From positions 310,001 to 374,000 of the forward strand of contig NZ_MTCM01000004.1 in assembly GCF_002000245.1 (NCBI RefSeq): a stretch of 64,000 nucleotides of DNA, read 5' to 3'. The notes beneath the pieces were generated by a model that worked only from the letters and a program-made list of their open reading frames with translations, searched no databases and had not been told where the DNA came from. The position numbers and the translations under genes are program-made. Source of the stretch: Sphingobacterium sp. CZ-UAM. GTDB taxonomy: Bacteria; Bacteroidota; Bacteroidia; Sphingobacteriales; Sphingobacteriaceae. Shown here in pieces: positions 17,782 to 25,668 of the stretch (its first letter is position 1; each line of letters opens with the position of its first letter).

Positions 17782-18735
17782 ATGAAAAAATATACTTACA
17801 CAGAGTCAAAAGATACACGTTCAGGTTTTGGTGCTGGCTTATTGGAAGCTGGAAAACAAAATGAAAATGTAGTAGCATTATGTGCTGATTTGATCGGTTC
17901 ATTAAAAATGAACGATTTTATCAAAGAATTCCCAGAACGCTTTTTCCAAATCGGTATTGCTGAAGCAAACATGATGGGCATCGCGGCTGGACTTACTATT
18001 GGTGGTAAAGTTCCTTTCACAGGTACTTTCGCCAACTTCTCTACAGGTCGCGTTTATGACCAAATCCGTCAATCTATCGCGTACTCAGGTAAAAATGTGA
18101 AAATTGCTGCTTCTCATGCAGGATTAACCTTGGGTGAAGATGGTGCTACACACCAAATTTTGGAAGACATTGGATTAATGAAAATGTTACCTGGAATGAC
18201 TGTAATCAACCCTTGTGACTTCAACCAAACAAAAGCGGCAACTATTGCGGCAGCGAAATTTGAAGGTCCGGTTTATTTACGTTTTGGTCGTCCGGTAGTT
18301 CCTAACTTTACTCCGGCTGATCAAGAATTTGTCATCGGAAAGGCAATCTTATTGAATGAAGGTACAGATGTGACCATCATCGCTACAGGTCACTTGGTAT
18401 GGGAAGCCATCCAAGCGGGTGAAAAATTAGCAGAATTGGGTATCAACGCCGAAATCATCAATATCCATACCATCAAACCGTTGGACGAAGAAGCGATCTT
18501 GAAATCGGTTGCTAAAACGAAATGTGTCGTGACTGCTGAGGAGCACAACCGACTTGGTGGATTGGGCGACAGCGTTGCACAGGTATTAGCCAAAGAATTA
18601 CCGAGCCCGCAAGAATATGTAGCGGTCAACGATAGTTTTGGTGAATCAGGTACTCCAGCACAACTGATGGAAAAATACGGTTTGAACGCTGACGCTATCG
18701 TTGCTGCGGCTCAGAAAGTAATCAAAAGAAAATAA
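17782..18735 (+). CDS. Transketolase, C-terminal subunit
   Basis: The 317-residue partner supplies the pyrimidine-binding domain and the regulatory transketolase-C domain. Motifs are DLIGSLKMNDF, RFFQIGIAEANMMGIAAGL (with the Glu that activates ThDP), SHAGLTLGEDGATHQILEDIGLM, and in the last domain VTIIATGHLVWEAIQAGEKL and EEHNRLGGLGDSVAQVL. It overlaps in function with the preceding gene, with two bases between them, implying co-translation and a 1:1 complex. An ECF sigma gene starts 21 nt later on the same strand, so the sigma operon may be fed by the transketolase promoter. Confidence 0.95.
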   Translation: MKKYTYTESKDTRSGFGAGLLEAGKQNENVVALCADLIGSLKMNDFIKEFPERFFQIGIAEANMMGIAAGLTIGGKVPFTGTFANFSTGRVYDQIRQSIAYSGKNVKIAASHAGLTLGEDGATHQILEDIGLMKMLPGMTVINPCDFNQTKAATIAAAKFEGPVYLRFGRPVVPNFTPADQEFVIGKAILLNEGTDVTIIATGHLVWEAIQAGEKLAELGINAEIINIHTIKPLDEEAILKSVAKTKCVVTAEEHNRLGGLGDSVAQVLAKELPSPQEYVAVNDSFGESGTPAQLMEKYGLNADAIVAAAQKVIKRK

Positions 18736-18756
18736 CAAAACTACACAGGTCAATAT

Positions 18757-19302
18757 ATGGATGACGCTTTAATTATAGCAAAATTCGCCGAAGAAAGTAC
18801 GCGAGAAGAAGCTTTCCGTTTATTGTTGAAAAAATATCAGCAAAAGATTTATTGGCATGTGCGAAGAATGGTAATCGATCATGATGATGCAGATGATGTG
18901 GTTCAGGATATTTTCGTCAAAGTATGGAAGAACCTTGGGAACTTCCGTGAAGACTCACAATTGTATACCTGGCTATATCGGATCGCAACAAACGAATGTA
19001 TTACATTCTTAAATAAAAAAAAGCAAAAGCAGAACGTGTCGTTGGACGACGACACGACTGCTTACTTAGCAGAAACACTTGCTGATGGCAATTACTTTAA
19101 TGGCGACAAAGCTCAAATGAAATTGCAACAGGCTTTATTAACATTGCCAGAGAAACAGAAATTAGTTTTTAATATGAAATATTTTGAAGATATGAAATAT
19201 GAAGAGATTTCTGATGTACTCGGTACAAGTGTTGGTGCACTAAAAGCATCTTACCATTTGGCAGTAAAAAAAATAGAGGCTTTTTTTAATAACCACGATT
19301 AA
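18757..19302 (+). CDS. RNA polymerase ECF-type sigma factor
   Basis: The 181-residue protein has sigma region 2 (about residues 22-90: LLLKKYQQKIYWHVRRMVIDHDDADDVVQDIFVKVWKNLGNF, then LYTWLYRIATNECITFLNKKK). It has region 4 at about 125-175 (ALLTLPEKQKLVFNMKYFEDMKYEEISDVLGTSVGALKASYHLAVKKIE). This is the layout of extracytoplasmic-function sigma factors. It follows tktC by 21 nt without an evident promoter, and is followed by a single-pass membrane protein that could hold it inactive. Which promoters it reads is unknown; the paired GGGTTACC promoters at 11.35 and 11.73 kb are one testable candidate set. Confidence 0.95.
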   Translation: MDDALIIAKFAEESTREEAFRLLLKKYQQKIYWHVRRMVIDHDDADDVVQDIFVKVWKNLGNFREDSQLYTWLYRIATNECITFLNKKKQKQNVSLDDDTTAYLAETLADGNYFNGDKAQMKLQQALLTLPEKQKLVFNMKYFEDMKYEEISDVLGTSVGALKASYHLAVKKIEAFFNNHD

Positions 19303-19335
19303 ACCTTTTAGCGAAATTCGCCTCTAACAAATACT

Positions 19336-20394
19336 ATGAAGGAAAATAGCACATATCATGATGGGCTGGAATCTAATCATCTTCCAGAATCATTGCGTGA
19401 AAATCCTTTTGGCGTGCCTGAAAATTATTTCAGTGATTTAGAATCTAAAATAATAGCGCAAGTCAAATGGATAGCATGCACAGATGATTCTGTATTTAAG
19501 GTTCCTGAAGGATACTTTGATTCACTCCCTGATGTTGTGCTGAGCAAAATAGCAGCTGACTCTCTCAAAGCTCAAGTCGCTGGAGATGGCTTCACTATTC
19601 CTGAACTGTATTCAGATAAACTAACAGAAAATATCTTTCATCGAATTTCGGAAGAAAACTTAAAAGAAAAAATCCAATCGGATGGCTTCGCTGTTCCTGT
19701 AGATTATCATGCGGATCTTGAAGAAACTATTTTCGCTCGTGTTGCAGAAGCCGAATTGAAGGAAGTTATCTCAACGGATGGCTTCGACCTTCCTGTAAAT
19801 TATCACGCGGATCTTGAAGAAACTATTTTCGCTCGTGTTGCAGAAGCAGAATTGAAGGATGTTATTTCAACGGATGGTTTCGACCTTCCTGTAGATTATC
19901 ATGCGGATCTTGAAGAAACTATTTTCGCTCGTGTTGCAGAAGAAAAATTAAAAGATACGATTCCTGTCACAGGTTTTGACCTGCCACCACATTATTTTGA
20001 TACGCTTTCAGACAAAATTATCGGTGCTATTCAGGATATAAAAGAAGAAAGAGATTCAACTCCGATCCGTCGCTTAGGAAAGCAAAAAAAATGGTATACC
20101 CGATATGCTGTAGCAGCTTCGTTCACAGCCATGTTAGGTCTAGGTGCTTATTGGGGTTATCAATTCCAGCAGCAAAATACGATCGCACAAGATAATGTTG
20201 CCGAGGAACAGCTCAGTCAACATTTATCTGAAATACCCAAGCAGGAAATTATTAATTATCTTTCTGCCTCGGCCTCAGGTGATGACATAATATATATGTC
20301 CCAATATACGGATGAAACAAATCTTCCAACGAAAGGATTTGGCAGTAATATATCTAAACAAGAGATAGAAGATTATCTAAACTATACCTTATAA
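19336..20394 (+). CDS. Single-pass membrane protein with 32-residue repeats, candidate anti-sigma factor
   Basis: The 352-residue protein has no signal peptide. Residues about 15-230 consist of roughly seven degenerate units with pattern DGFxxPxxYxxxLxExIFxRxxExxLKExI. Three adjacent units (19681-19968) are nearly identical at DNA level with a 96-bp period, indicating recent tandem duplication. One transmembrane helix follows at about 253-270 (YAVAASFTAMLGLGAYWGYQF), then a short outer segment. A cytosolic N-terminal region plus one helix, directly after an ECF sigma gene, is the layout expected of an anti-sigma factor, but no classical anti-sigma domain is visible. I do not recognise the family. 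The next gene overlaps its stop (TAATG). Confidence 0.7.
   Translation: MKENSTYHDGLESNHLPESLRENPFGVPENYFSDLESKIIAQVKWIACTDDSVFKVPEGYFDSLPDVVLSKIAADSLKAQVAGDGFTIPELYSDKLTENIFHRISEENLKEKIQSDGFAVPVDYHADLEETIFARVAEAELKEVISTDGFDLPVNYHADLEETIFARVAEAELKDVISTDGFDLPVDYHADLEETIFARVAEEKLKDTIPVTGFDLPPHYFDTLSDKIIGAIQDIKEERDSTPIRRLGKQKKWYTRYAVAASFTAMLGLGAYWGYQFQQQNTIAQDNVAEEQLSQHLSEIPKQEIINYLSASASGDDIIYMSQYTDETNLPTKGFGSNISKQEIEDYLNYTL
19681..19968 (+). repeat. 96-bp tandem repeat, three copies, inside the candidate anti-sigma gene
   Basis: Units begin at 19681, 19777 and 19873, each starting GATGG(C/T)TTCG and containing GATCTTGAAGAAACTATTTT. Differences are few and cluster near unit boundaries. The period is divisible by three, so copy-number change keeps the frame. 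Confidence 0.9.
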
Positions 20395-20813
20395 TGATGT
20401 TTAACAAAAAATACATATGGATAACATTGTTCTTTAGTATATTTTCTATTGCCTTGGGCTTTGCGCAAGACAAAAATCGATTTCAAGCTATTGAAAATGA
20501 AAAGATAGCTTATATTACTAAGGAACTAGATTTAACTCCCAGAGAAGCACAGCATTTCTTTCCACTCTATAATGAATATAGTCAAACATTATGGGATATC
20601 CGGAAAGAGAAACTAAATGGTGCCCCTAAAAATAGTTTTAGAGGTGGATCGAGGGATGTATTGCAATATGATGCCAAAGAAGTACAGATAAAAAAGGAGT
20701 ACCGCGCAAAATTTGCCAAGGTGATAGGCAACGCCCGAGCTTCACAATTCTTTGAAGTAGAACAGGAATTTAGGGAACATCTCTACAAATCTTTACAAAA
20801 TAGGAGGAAATAA
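20394..20813 (+). CDS. Small exported protein of the sigma operon (Spy/CpxP-like layout)
   Basis: The 139-residue protein has a Sec signal (IWITLFFSIFSIALGFAQ) and a mature part of about 115 residues that is helical and charged: ITKELDLTPREAQHFFPLYNEYSQTLWDIRKEK, then KKEYRAKFAKVIGNARASQFFEVEQEFREHL. The LTPxEA...F.P.y.e pattern recalls periplasmic helical proteins found behind Bacteroidota ECF sigma genes and, more loosely, the Spy/CpxP family. Its start overlaps the stop of the membrane protein gene, so translation is probably coupled. A signal-sensing or chaperone role is inference. Confidence 0.7.
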   Translation: MMFNKKYIWITLFFSIFSIALGFAQDKNRFQAIENEKIAYITKELDLTPREAQHFFPLYNEYSQTLWDIRKEKLNGAPKNSFRGGSRDVLQYDAKEVQIKKEYRAKFAKVIGNARASQFFEVEQEFREHLYKSLQNRRK

Positions 20814-20823
20814 CCTCAAAAAT

Positions 20824-20852
20824 AAAAAAGAAGTCTTGAAGACTTCTTTTTT
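20824..20852 (+). terminator. Terminator of the sigma operon
   Basis: AAAAGAAGTCTT / AAGACTTCTTTT palindrome with flanking A and T runs, 10 nt after the stop codon. Confidence 0.85.
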
Positions 20853-20874
20853 ATTTTCGGACATTTGCATAATC

Positions 20875-22062
20875 ATGCTAAGCAATAGAGAATTATTTTT
20901 GATGAACACTGCTCAAACCTCTAGCTCACCTAGATTGGTTGAAGTGGTTAAGGCCGAGGGTGTTTACCTTTATGGGCCAAATGGGGAAGAATATATGGAT
21001 CTTGTCTCCGGTTTTAATGTGAGTAATATCGGGCATCGTCACCCCAAAGTGCTCGAAGCAATAAAGGCTCAGCTCGACCAATATTTGCATGTCACCGTAT
21101 ATGGTGAATTTGTACAAGCTCCGCAAGTCCAGTTTGCAACAGAATTACTGGCGGAATTACCAGCAAATTTTCAATCGGTATACCTGACCAACAGTGGTGC
21201 AGAAGCTGTCGAAGGGTCTATGAAAATAGCCAAGAAATATACTGGGCGAAGACAGATTATCGCTGCAAAAAAGGCCTACCATGGAAGCACACAAGGTGCA
21301 CTTAGCCTTATTGGAAACGATGATTATCGTCAGGCTTATGCCCCGCTCCTTCCAGAGATAGACTTTATTAGATTTAACGACCCACAGGACCTAGCGACTA
21401 TTACAGATAAAACTGCTGCCGTGATCCTAGAAGCCATTCAAGGGGAAGCTGGTGTCAGAGTTCCCGATATAGCCTATATGCAAGCGGTAAGAAAACGTTG
21501 TGACGAGACTGGCACCCTGTTGATTTTCGATGAAATCCAGACTGGTTTTGGTCGTACAGGAAAACTGTTTGCCTTCGAACATTTCGGTATTGTACCTGAT
21601 ATTCTGATGTTGGCCAAAGGCATTGGTGGCGGTATGCCATTAGGCGCCTTCGTTGCCGCTAAAGAAGTAATGGATGTCATTAAAGACAACCCGATGTTGG
21701 GTCATATCACCACATTCGGAGGACATCCCGTGAGCTGTGCCGCCGCACGTGCATCACTCGCCGTAATCAAATCGGAAAAACTGGTTGAACAGGTAGCCCA
21801 TAAGGCCAACTTATTTAGAGAAAAGCTCAACCATCCAGCAATTAAAGAAATCCGAGGTCAAGGACTTATGATGTGCTTACAGTTGGACAACTTTGATCAG
21901 GTTTATAACGTCAGTAAATACTGCGCGGAAAATGGTGTCATGATTGACTGGTATCTTCACTGTGAAACAGCGCTTCGCGTGGCGCCCCCGTTGACCATTA
22001 CGGAAGCTGAAATTGAAAAAGCCTGTAACATCATTATAAAAGGTTTGGAAAAGTATGCTTAA
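20875..22062 (+). CDS. Class III (acetylornithine-type) PLP aminotransferase
   Basis: The 395-residue enzyme has the class III aminotransferase fold. It shows YMDLVSGFNVSNIGHRHPKVLEAI, LTNSGAEAVEGSMKIAKKYTGR, YHGSTQGALSLIG, the cofactor-binding Asp in LLIFDEIQTGFGRTG and the PLP lysine in DILMLAKGIGGGMPLGAFVA. Relatives include acetylornithine, 4-aminobutyrate and ornithine aminotransferases; the arginine-biosynthesis neighbours that would settle the role are absent. The start is ATG 20875 (MLSNRELFLMNTAQTS), in line with related Bacteroidota proteins; the frame's upstream TTG lies inside the preceding terminator. An SGNH hydrolase gene follows after 34 nt. Confidence 0.9.
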   Translation: MLSNRELFLMNTAQTSSSPRLVEVVKAEGVYLYGPNGEEYMDLVSGFNVSNIGHRHPKVLEAIKAQLDQYLHVTVYGEFVQAPQVQFATELLAELPANFQSVYLTNSGAEAVEGSMKIAKKYTGRRQIIAAKKAYHGSTQGALSLIGNDDYRQAYAPLLPEIDFIRFNDPQDLATITDKTAAVILEAIQGEAGVRVPDIAYMQAVRKRCDETGTLLIFDEIQTGFGRTGKLFAFEHFGIVPDILMLAKGIGGGMPLGAFVAAKEVMDVIKDNPMLGHITTFGGHPVSCAAARASLAVIKSEKLVEQVAHKANLFREKLNHPAIKEIRGQGLMMCLQLDNFDQVYNVSKYCAENGVMIDWYLHCETALRVAPPLTITEAEIEKACNIIIKGLEKYA

Positions 22063-22096
22063 AGTATGTAACTTTAAGTATAACAAAAACCTAATA

Positions 22097-22858
22097 ATGA
22101 GCACAAACCGCAGATCATTTATCAAAAAAAGCATTATTGGCACCGGACTTTTGACTGGAGCCAATTTATTGGGCTATGAAGCTTACGCCCATGAAGATAA
22201 CTTCAAATCTTCAAAAATAAGTCTGAATGACGGAGATATCATCCTTTTTCAGGGAGACTCTATTACAGATGTAGGTCGGGATAGAAATAATAGAAATGCC
22301 AACGAAACCGCGGCCTTAGGTCGCGGTTATGCCCTACTAGCCGCGAGCGAATTATTGAATAAATATGCCGCAAAGAATCTAAAAATTTATAATACTGGAA
22401 TCAGCGGCAATCGTGTTCCTGATCTTCAAAAACGCTGGGCAGAAGATACATTAGCAATCAAACCTAATGTGCTAAGCATCTTGATCGGCGTAAATGATTT
22501 CTGGCGAACGATAGATCGTGGTGCAAAAACCACTGTTGAAGAATATAAATCGCAGTACCAACAATTGTTGCAGGAAACATTACAAAAGCTTCCTAATGTT
22601 AGACTGATCATTGGAGAACCTTTTGCCGTAAAAGGTGTAGGCCATATTACAGATGCCTGGTATCCCAAATTTTTAGCCTACCAAGAGACGGCACGCGATA
22701 TTGCAAAAGAGTTTAATGCGATACTTTTGCCCTATCAAAAAATATTTGATAACGCACAAAAATCCGCCCCAGGAGCCTATTGGGCAGCGGATGGTGTGCA
22801 CCCTACCCTTGCTGGAGCGCAACTGATGGCAGCAGCATGGATGGACTGTATCAAATAG
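22097..22858 (+). CDS. SGNH/GDSL-family hydrolase, exported
   Basis: The 253-residue protein begins with a twin-arginine-like signal (TNRRSFIKKSIIGTGLL). The SGNH blocks are present: block I FQGDSITDVG with the nucleophile Ser, block II Gly in NTGISGNRVPDL, block III IGVNDFW, and block V DGVHPTLAG with the catalytic Asp and His. Such enzymes are esterases or deacetylases, often acting on acetylated sugars. The start is ATG 22097; an upstream in-frame codon at 22055 overlaps the aminotransferase gene. It follows the aminotransferase closely on the same strand and may share its transcript. Substrate unknown. Confidence 0.88.
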   Translation: MSTNRRSFIKKSIIGTGLLTGANLLGYEAYAHEDNFKSSKISLNDGDIILFQGDSITDVGRDRNNRNANETAALGRGYALLAASELLNKYAAKNLKIYNTGISGNRVPDLQKRWAEDTLAIKPNVLSILIGVNDFWRTIDRGAKTTVEEYKSQYQQLLQETLQKLPNVRLIIGEPFAVKGVGHITDAWYPKFLAYQETARDIAKEFNAILLPYQKIFDNAQKSAPGAYWAADGVHPTLAGAQLMAAAWMDCIK

Positions 22859-22945
22859 TATAAAGAGAAAACTATACAAAAAGTAAAAGCCCCTGAGGAT
22901 TGATTAATCACAAGAGATTTTAAGGGGATATAAATAAACTCAAGA

Positions 22946-22987
22946 AAAGCGGGAGTTTCCAAAAAGGTTGGATACTCCCGCTTTTTA
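22946..22987. terminator. Bidirectional terminator between convergent genes
   Basis: The stem AAAAGCGGGAGT / ACTCCCGCTTTT lies between the SGNH hydrolase gene (plus) and the MFS gene (minus), with A/T runs at both ends. Confidence 0.8.
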
Positions 22988-22999
22988 ATACATCATATT

Positions 23000-24196
23000 C
23001 TAAATCTCTTTATAGGGTGTTTTCTGTAGATTAGGAAGAAAATAGGCGACGACACCGATTAAGGGTAAATACGAACACAGATGGTAAATAAATTCAATGG
23101 ACGTATGATCCGCCTGCCATCCGAGTACCGCAGACCCGATTCCCCCCATGCCAAATGCAAATCCATAAAACAAACCGGAAACCATCCCCAATTTCCTCGG
23201 CAATAGCTCCTGTGCGTATACAATAATTGCAGGAAAGGCAGATGACAATATTAATCCGATGATCACAATCAATATTCCAGTCATTGTAAGGCCAACATAG
23301 GGTAAAGCCAATGCGAAGGGAGCCACGCCTAAAACGGAAAACCAAATCACATATTTCCGCCCAAAACGATCCCCAAACGCTCCACCCAGTAGGGTACCCA
23401 CCGCAACGGCAATCAGAAAATAAAACAGATACACCTGTGCTTCCACCTCATTGATCCCAAATTTTCTCATCGTGTAAAACTGAAAATAATTAGTAATACT
23501 TGCGATATAGAAATATTTGGAAACGATCAACAACAATAAGATAATGACAGTTGCGACAATACGTGAATTGGGAAGATCTGGAACACGAATAACTCTTTTT
23601 GTCGATCTCGAAACATTTGCAAGCCGACGCTTATACCAAGTGCCGATATAATAGGAAATAAACTGGCCAACAATTGTAAATAAGCACATCCAGGCAATAG
23701 CCTGCTGTCCCCGAGGTAAGACCAGAAAAGCAACTATAATGGGTGCTAGCGCTGTCCCTGCATTCCCGCCGATCTGAAAAATGGACTGTGCCATACTCCT
23801 TCTGCCACCTGAGGCCATGTAAGCCACACGGGAAGACTCCGGATGGAAAATTGAGGAGCCAATCCCAACGAGAAAAACTGAGAACAATATCCATGCATAG
23901 CTATGTGCCTGGGAAAACAACAACATGCCCACAAGTGAAAAGGACATACCGATAATCTGAGAATATGGAACAGGATGTTTGTCCGTAAATGAGCCGACAA
24001 CTGGCTGAAAAATTGAAGCGGCAATCTGATATACTAATGTAATCATCCCCACCTGAGAAAAACTCAGGTGATGCTCTTCTTTTAATAAAGGGTATGTGGC
24101 AGGAATTACAGCCTGAATAAGATCATTCAGCAGGTGCACCATACTCACGGCAAACAAAATAGAAAAAATAGGTCTAGTTTCTTTTTCTTTGATCAT
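23000..24196 (-). CDS. MFS efflux transporter, Fsr (fosmidomycin-resistance) type
   Basis: The 398-residue protein has about 12 membrane helices. The N-terminal block SMVHLLNDLIQAVIPATYPLLKEEHHLSFSQVGMITLVYQ and the later GIGSSIFHPESSRVAYMASGGRRSMAQSIFQIGGNAGTALAP are typical of the Fsr family, drug:proton antiporters first known for fosmidomycin resistance. A cytoplasmic loop lies near residues 188-205 and an MFS motif-A-like GGAFGDRFGRKYVI near 265. It is a single gene with its own terminator; the actual substrate cannot be read from sequence. Confidence 0.88.
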   Translation of the reverse strand: MIKEKETRPIFSILFAVSMVHLLNDLIQAVIPATYPLLKEEHHLSFSQVGMITLVYQIAASIFQPVVGSFTDKHPVPYSQIIGMSFSLVGMLLFSQAHSYAWILFSVFLVGIGSSIFHPESSRVAYMASGGRRSMAQSIFQIGGNAGTALAPIIVAFLVLPRGQQAIAWMCLFTIVGQFISYYIGTWYKRRLANVSRSTKRVIRVPDLPNSRIVATVIILLLLIVSKYFYIASITNYFQFYTMRKFGINEVEAQVYLFYFLIAVAVGTLLGGAFGDRFGRKYVIWFSVLGVAPFALALPYVGLTMTGILIVIIGLILSSAFPAIIVYAQELLPRKLGMVSGLFYGFAFGMGGIGSAVLGWQADHTSIEFIYHLCSYLPLIGVVAYFLPNLQKTPYKEI

Positions 24197-24256
24197 GATT
24201 TCGCTTTAAATTAAAAAGGTCGATTTATTCAAATCAACCTATATATCTGCATTTAT

Positions 24257-25444
24257 TTATAATACACGTACCAACAGTCCTTTGAGGTATTCTCCTTCTG
24301 GAAAGGAGGCCCTAACAGGATGATCTTCGGGTTGATGGAATTGTCGAATAAACTGTATCTCTTTACCAGCGTCCAATGCGGCCCAGGCAAGCACCTGCTT
24401 AAAGGTGTCCATATCCATTGCTCCGGAGCATGAGAATGTCGCCAATAACCCACCGCTATTCAACAGCATTAAACCCCGACGATTTAAATCTTTATAAGCC
24501 CGCGACGCTCTTTCCAAGGCTGAACGGGAAGGTGCATACTTTGGAGGATCTAAGACGATCAAATCGAATTTTTCACCCTCATCTACAAACTTACGCAATT
24601 GCTTATTGACGTCAGACAAAATTGCTTTATGCCGACTTGGCTCAAATCCGTTTTCGATTACATTCTTTTCAAGAGTTTCAATCGCCAGCGCAGAGCTATC
24701 TACCGACACAACTTCACTTGCACCAGCTTTTAAGCTATTCAGTGTAAATCCACCAGAATAACAGAAACAATCCAATACCCTTTTATCAGCAACATACTGC
24801 GCTGTTAATAACCTATTCTCGCGTTGGTCACAATAGAAACCTGACTTTTGTCCATCGATGATATTTACCTTATAATGAAGGCCATTTTCGATGACGTCCA
24901 CAAATTCAGGTGGTACCTCGCCAGACAAAAGGCCATTTGTATCTGGTAGCCCCTCATGTTCACGAGATTTCAGATCACTCCGCTCATAGATTCCAGTAGG
25001 ATTTAACAGTGTATTTAACTCCGCTATAATGATATCTTTAACTTTTTCTACTCCTACAGAATGGACCTGAATAGAAATAAAATCAGCATACTTATCCACG
25101 ATTAATCCCGGAAGAAAGTCTGCCTCGGCAAAAATCAAACGAACGGTATTGGTAATGCCTTCCTGCAGCAAATGTTGTCTAGCTGCCACGGCCTTTTGAA
25201 TACGGATGCACCACCAATCCGCATCAATCTGAGCTTGTGGATTCCATTCCAATAAGCGGATGGCCACCCGCGAACTATTGTGAAACAAGCCGTACGCAAT
25301 AAACTCACGCTCGGCATTGTAAACACCTACAATTTCGCCATCTTCAATCTTATCGGACAATGATTTAATCGCTCCGGAAAATACCCAAGGATGCAATTGC
25401 CAGGCAGCTTTATCCTTACCCTTATTCAAATAAACTGATTTCAT
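24257..25444 (-). CDS. RlmI-like 23S rRNA m5C methyltransferase
   Basis: The 395-residue protein has an N-terminal PUA domain (residues 1-75, KGKDKAAWQLHPWVFSGAIKSL) and a SAM-dependent Rossmann domain. The latter shows KSGFYCDQRENRLL, the SAM loop VLDCFCYSGGFTLNSLKAGA, VVSVDSS and the DPPKYAPSRSAL motif. This matches the RlmI/YccW family, which methylates C1962 of 23S rRNA. The near-complete promoter box TAATTTTG (CAAAATTA on plus, 25450-25457) sits only five bases from the ATG, so the mRNA may have almost no leader. It is transcribed alone; thrC ends 224 nt upstream. Confidence 0.88.
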   Translation of the reverse strand: MKSVYLNKGKDKAAWQLHPWVFSGAIKSLSDKIEDGEIVGVYNAEREFIAYGLFHNSSRVAIRLLEWNPQAQIDADWWCIRIQKAVAARQHLLQEGITNTVRLIFAEADFLPGLIVDKYADFISIQVHSVGVEKVKDIIIAELNTLLNPTGIYERSDLKSREHEGLPDTNGLLSGEVPPEFVDVIENGLHYKVNIIDGQKSGFYCDQRENRLLTAQYVADKRVLDCFCYSGGFTLNSLKAGASEVVSVDSSALAIETLEKNVIENGFEPSRHKAILSDVNKQLRKFVDEGEKFDLIVLDPPKYAPSRSALERASRAYKDLNRRGLMLLNSGGLLATFSCSGAMDMDTFKQVLAWAALDAGKEIQFIRQFHQPEDHPVRASFPEGEYLKGLLVRVL

Positions 25445-25632
25445 TACTGCAAAATTAACTTATTATTTCGACATCCAAATGAAACATATGATATAAATAG
25501 CATGAGCAACAAAAACAGTGAGTACCTAAGCCATAATCGATAAAAACTAGTTTATAAAAACACTATCCAAAAGTGAAAGTCCCCAAGAATTAAAGATTTG
25601 AAAAGAGATATAGGATAGCCTACGAATAGAGA

Positions 25633-25663
25633 AAAAGGGGGACGCTCAAAAGATCGCCCCCTC
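25633..25663 (-). terminator. thr operon terminator
   Basis: On the minus strand a GGGGGCG / CGTCCCCC stem is followed by TTTTT just after thrC, ending the thrABC transcript. Confidence 0.8.
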
Positions 25664-25668
25664 CACGT

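Noticed and set aside
16931..18735. Transketolase as a broken gene
   Set aside because: Two intact, adjacent halves with a two-base gap are the normal split form in many bacteria, not a frameshift.
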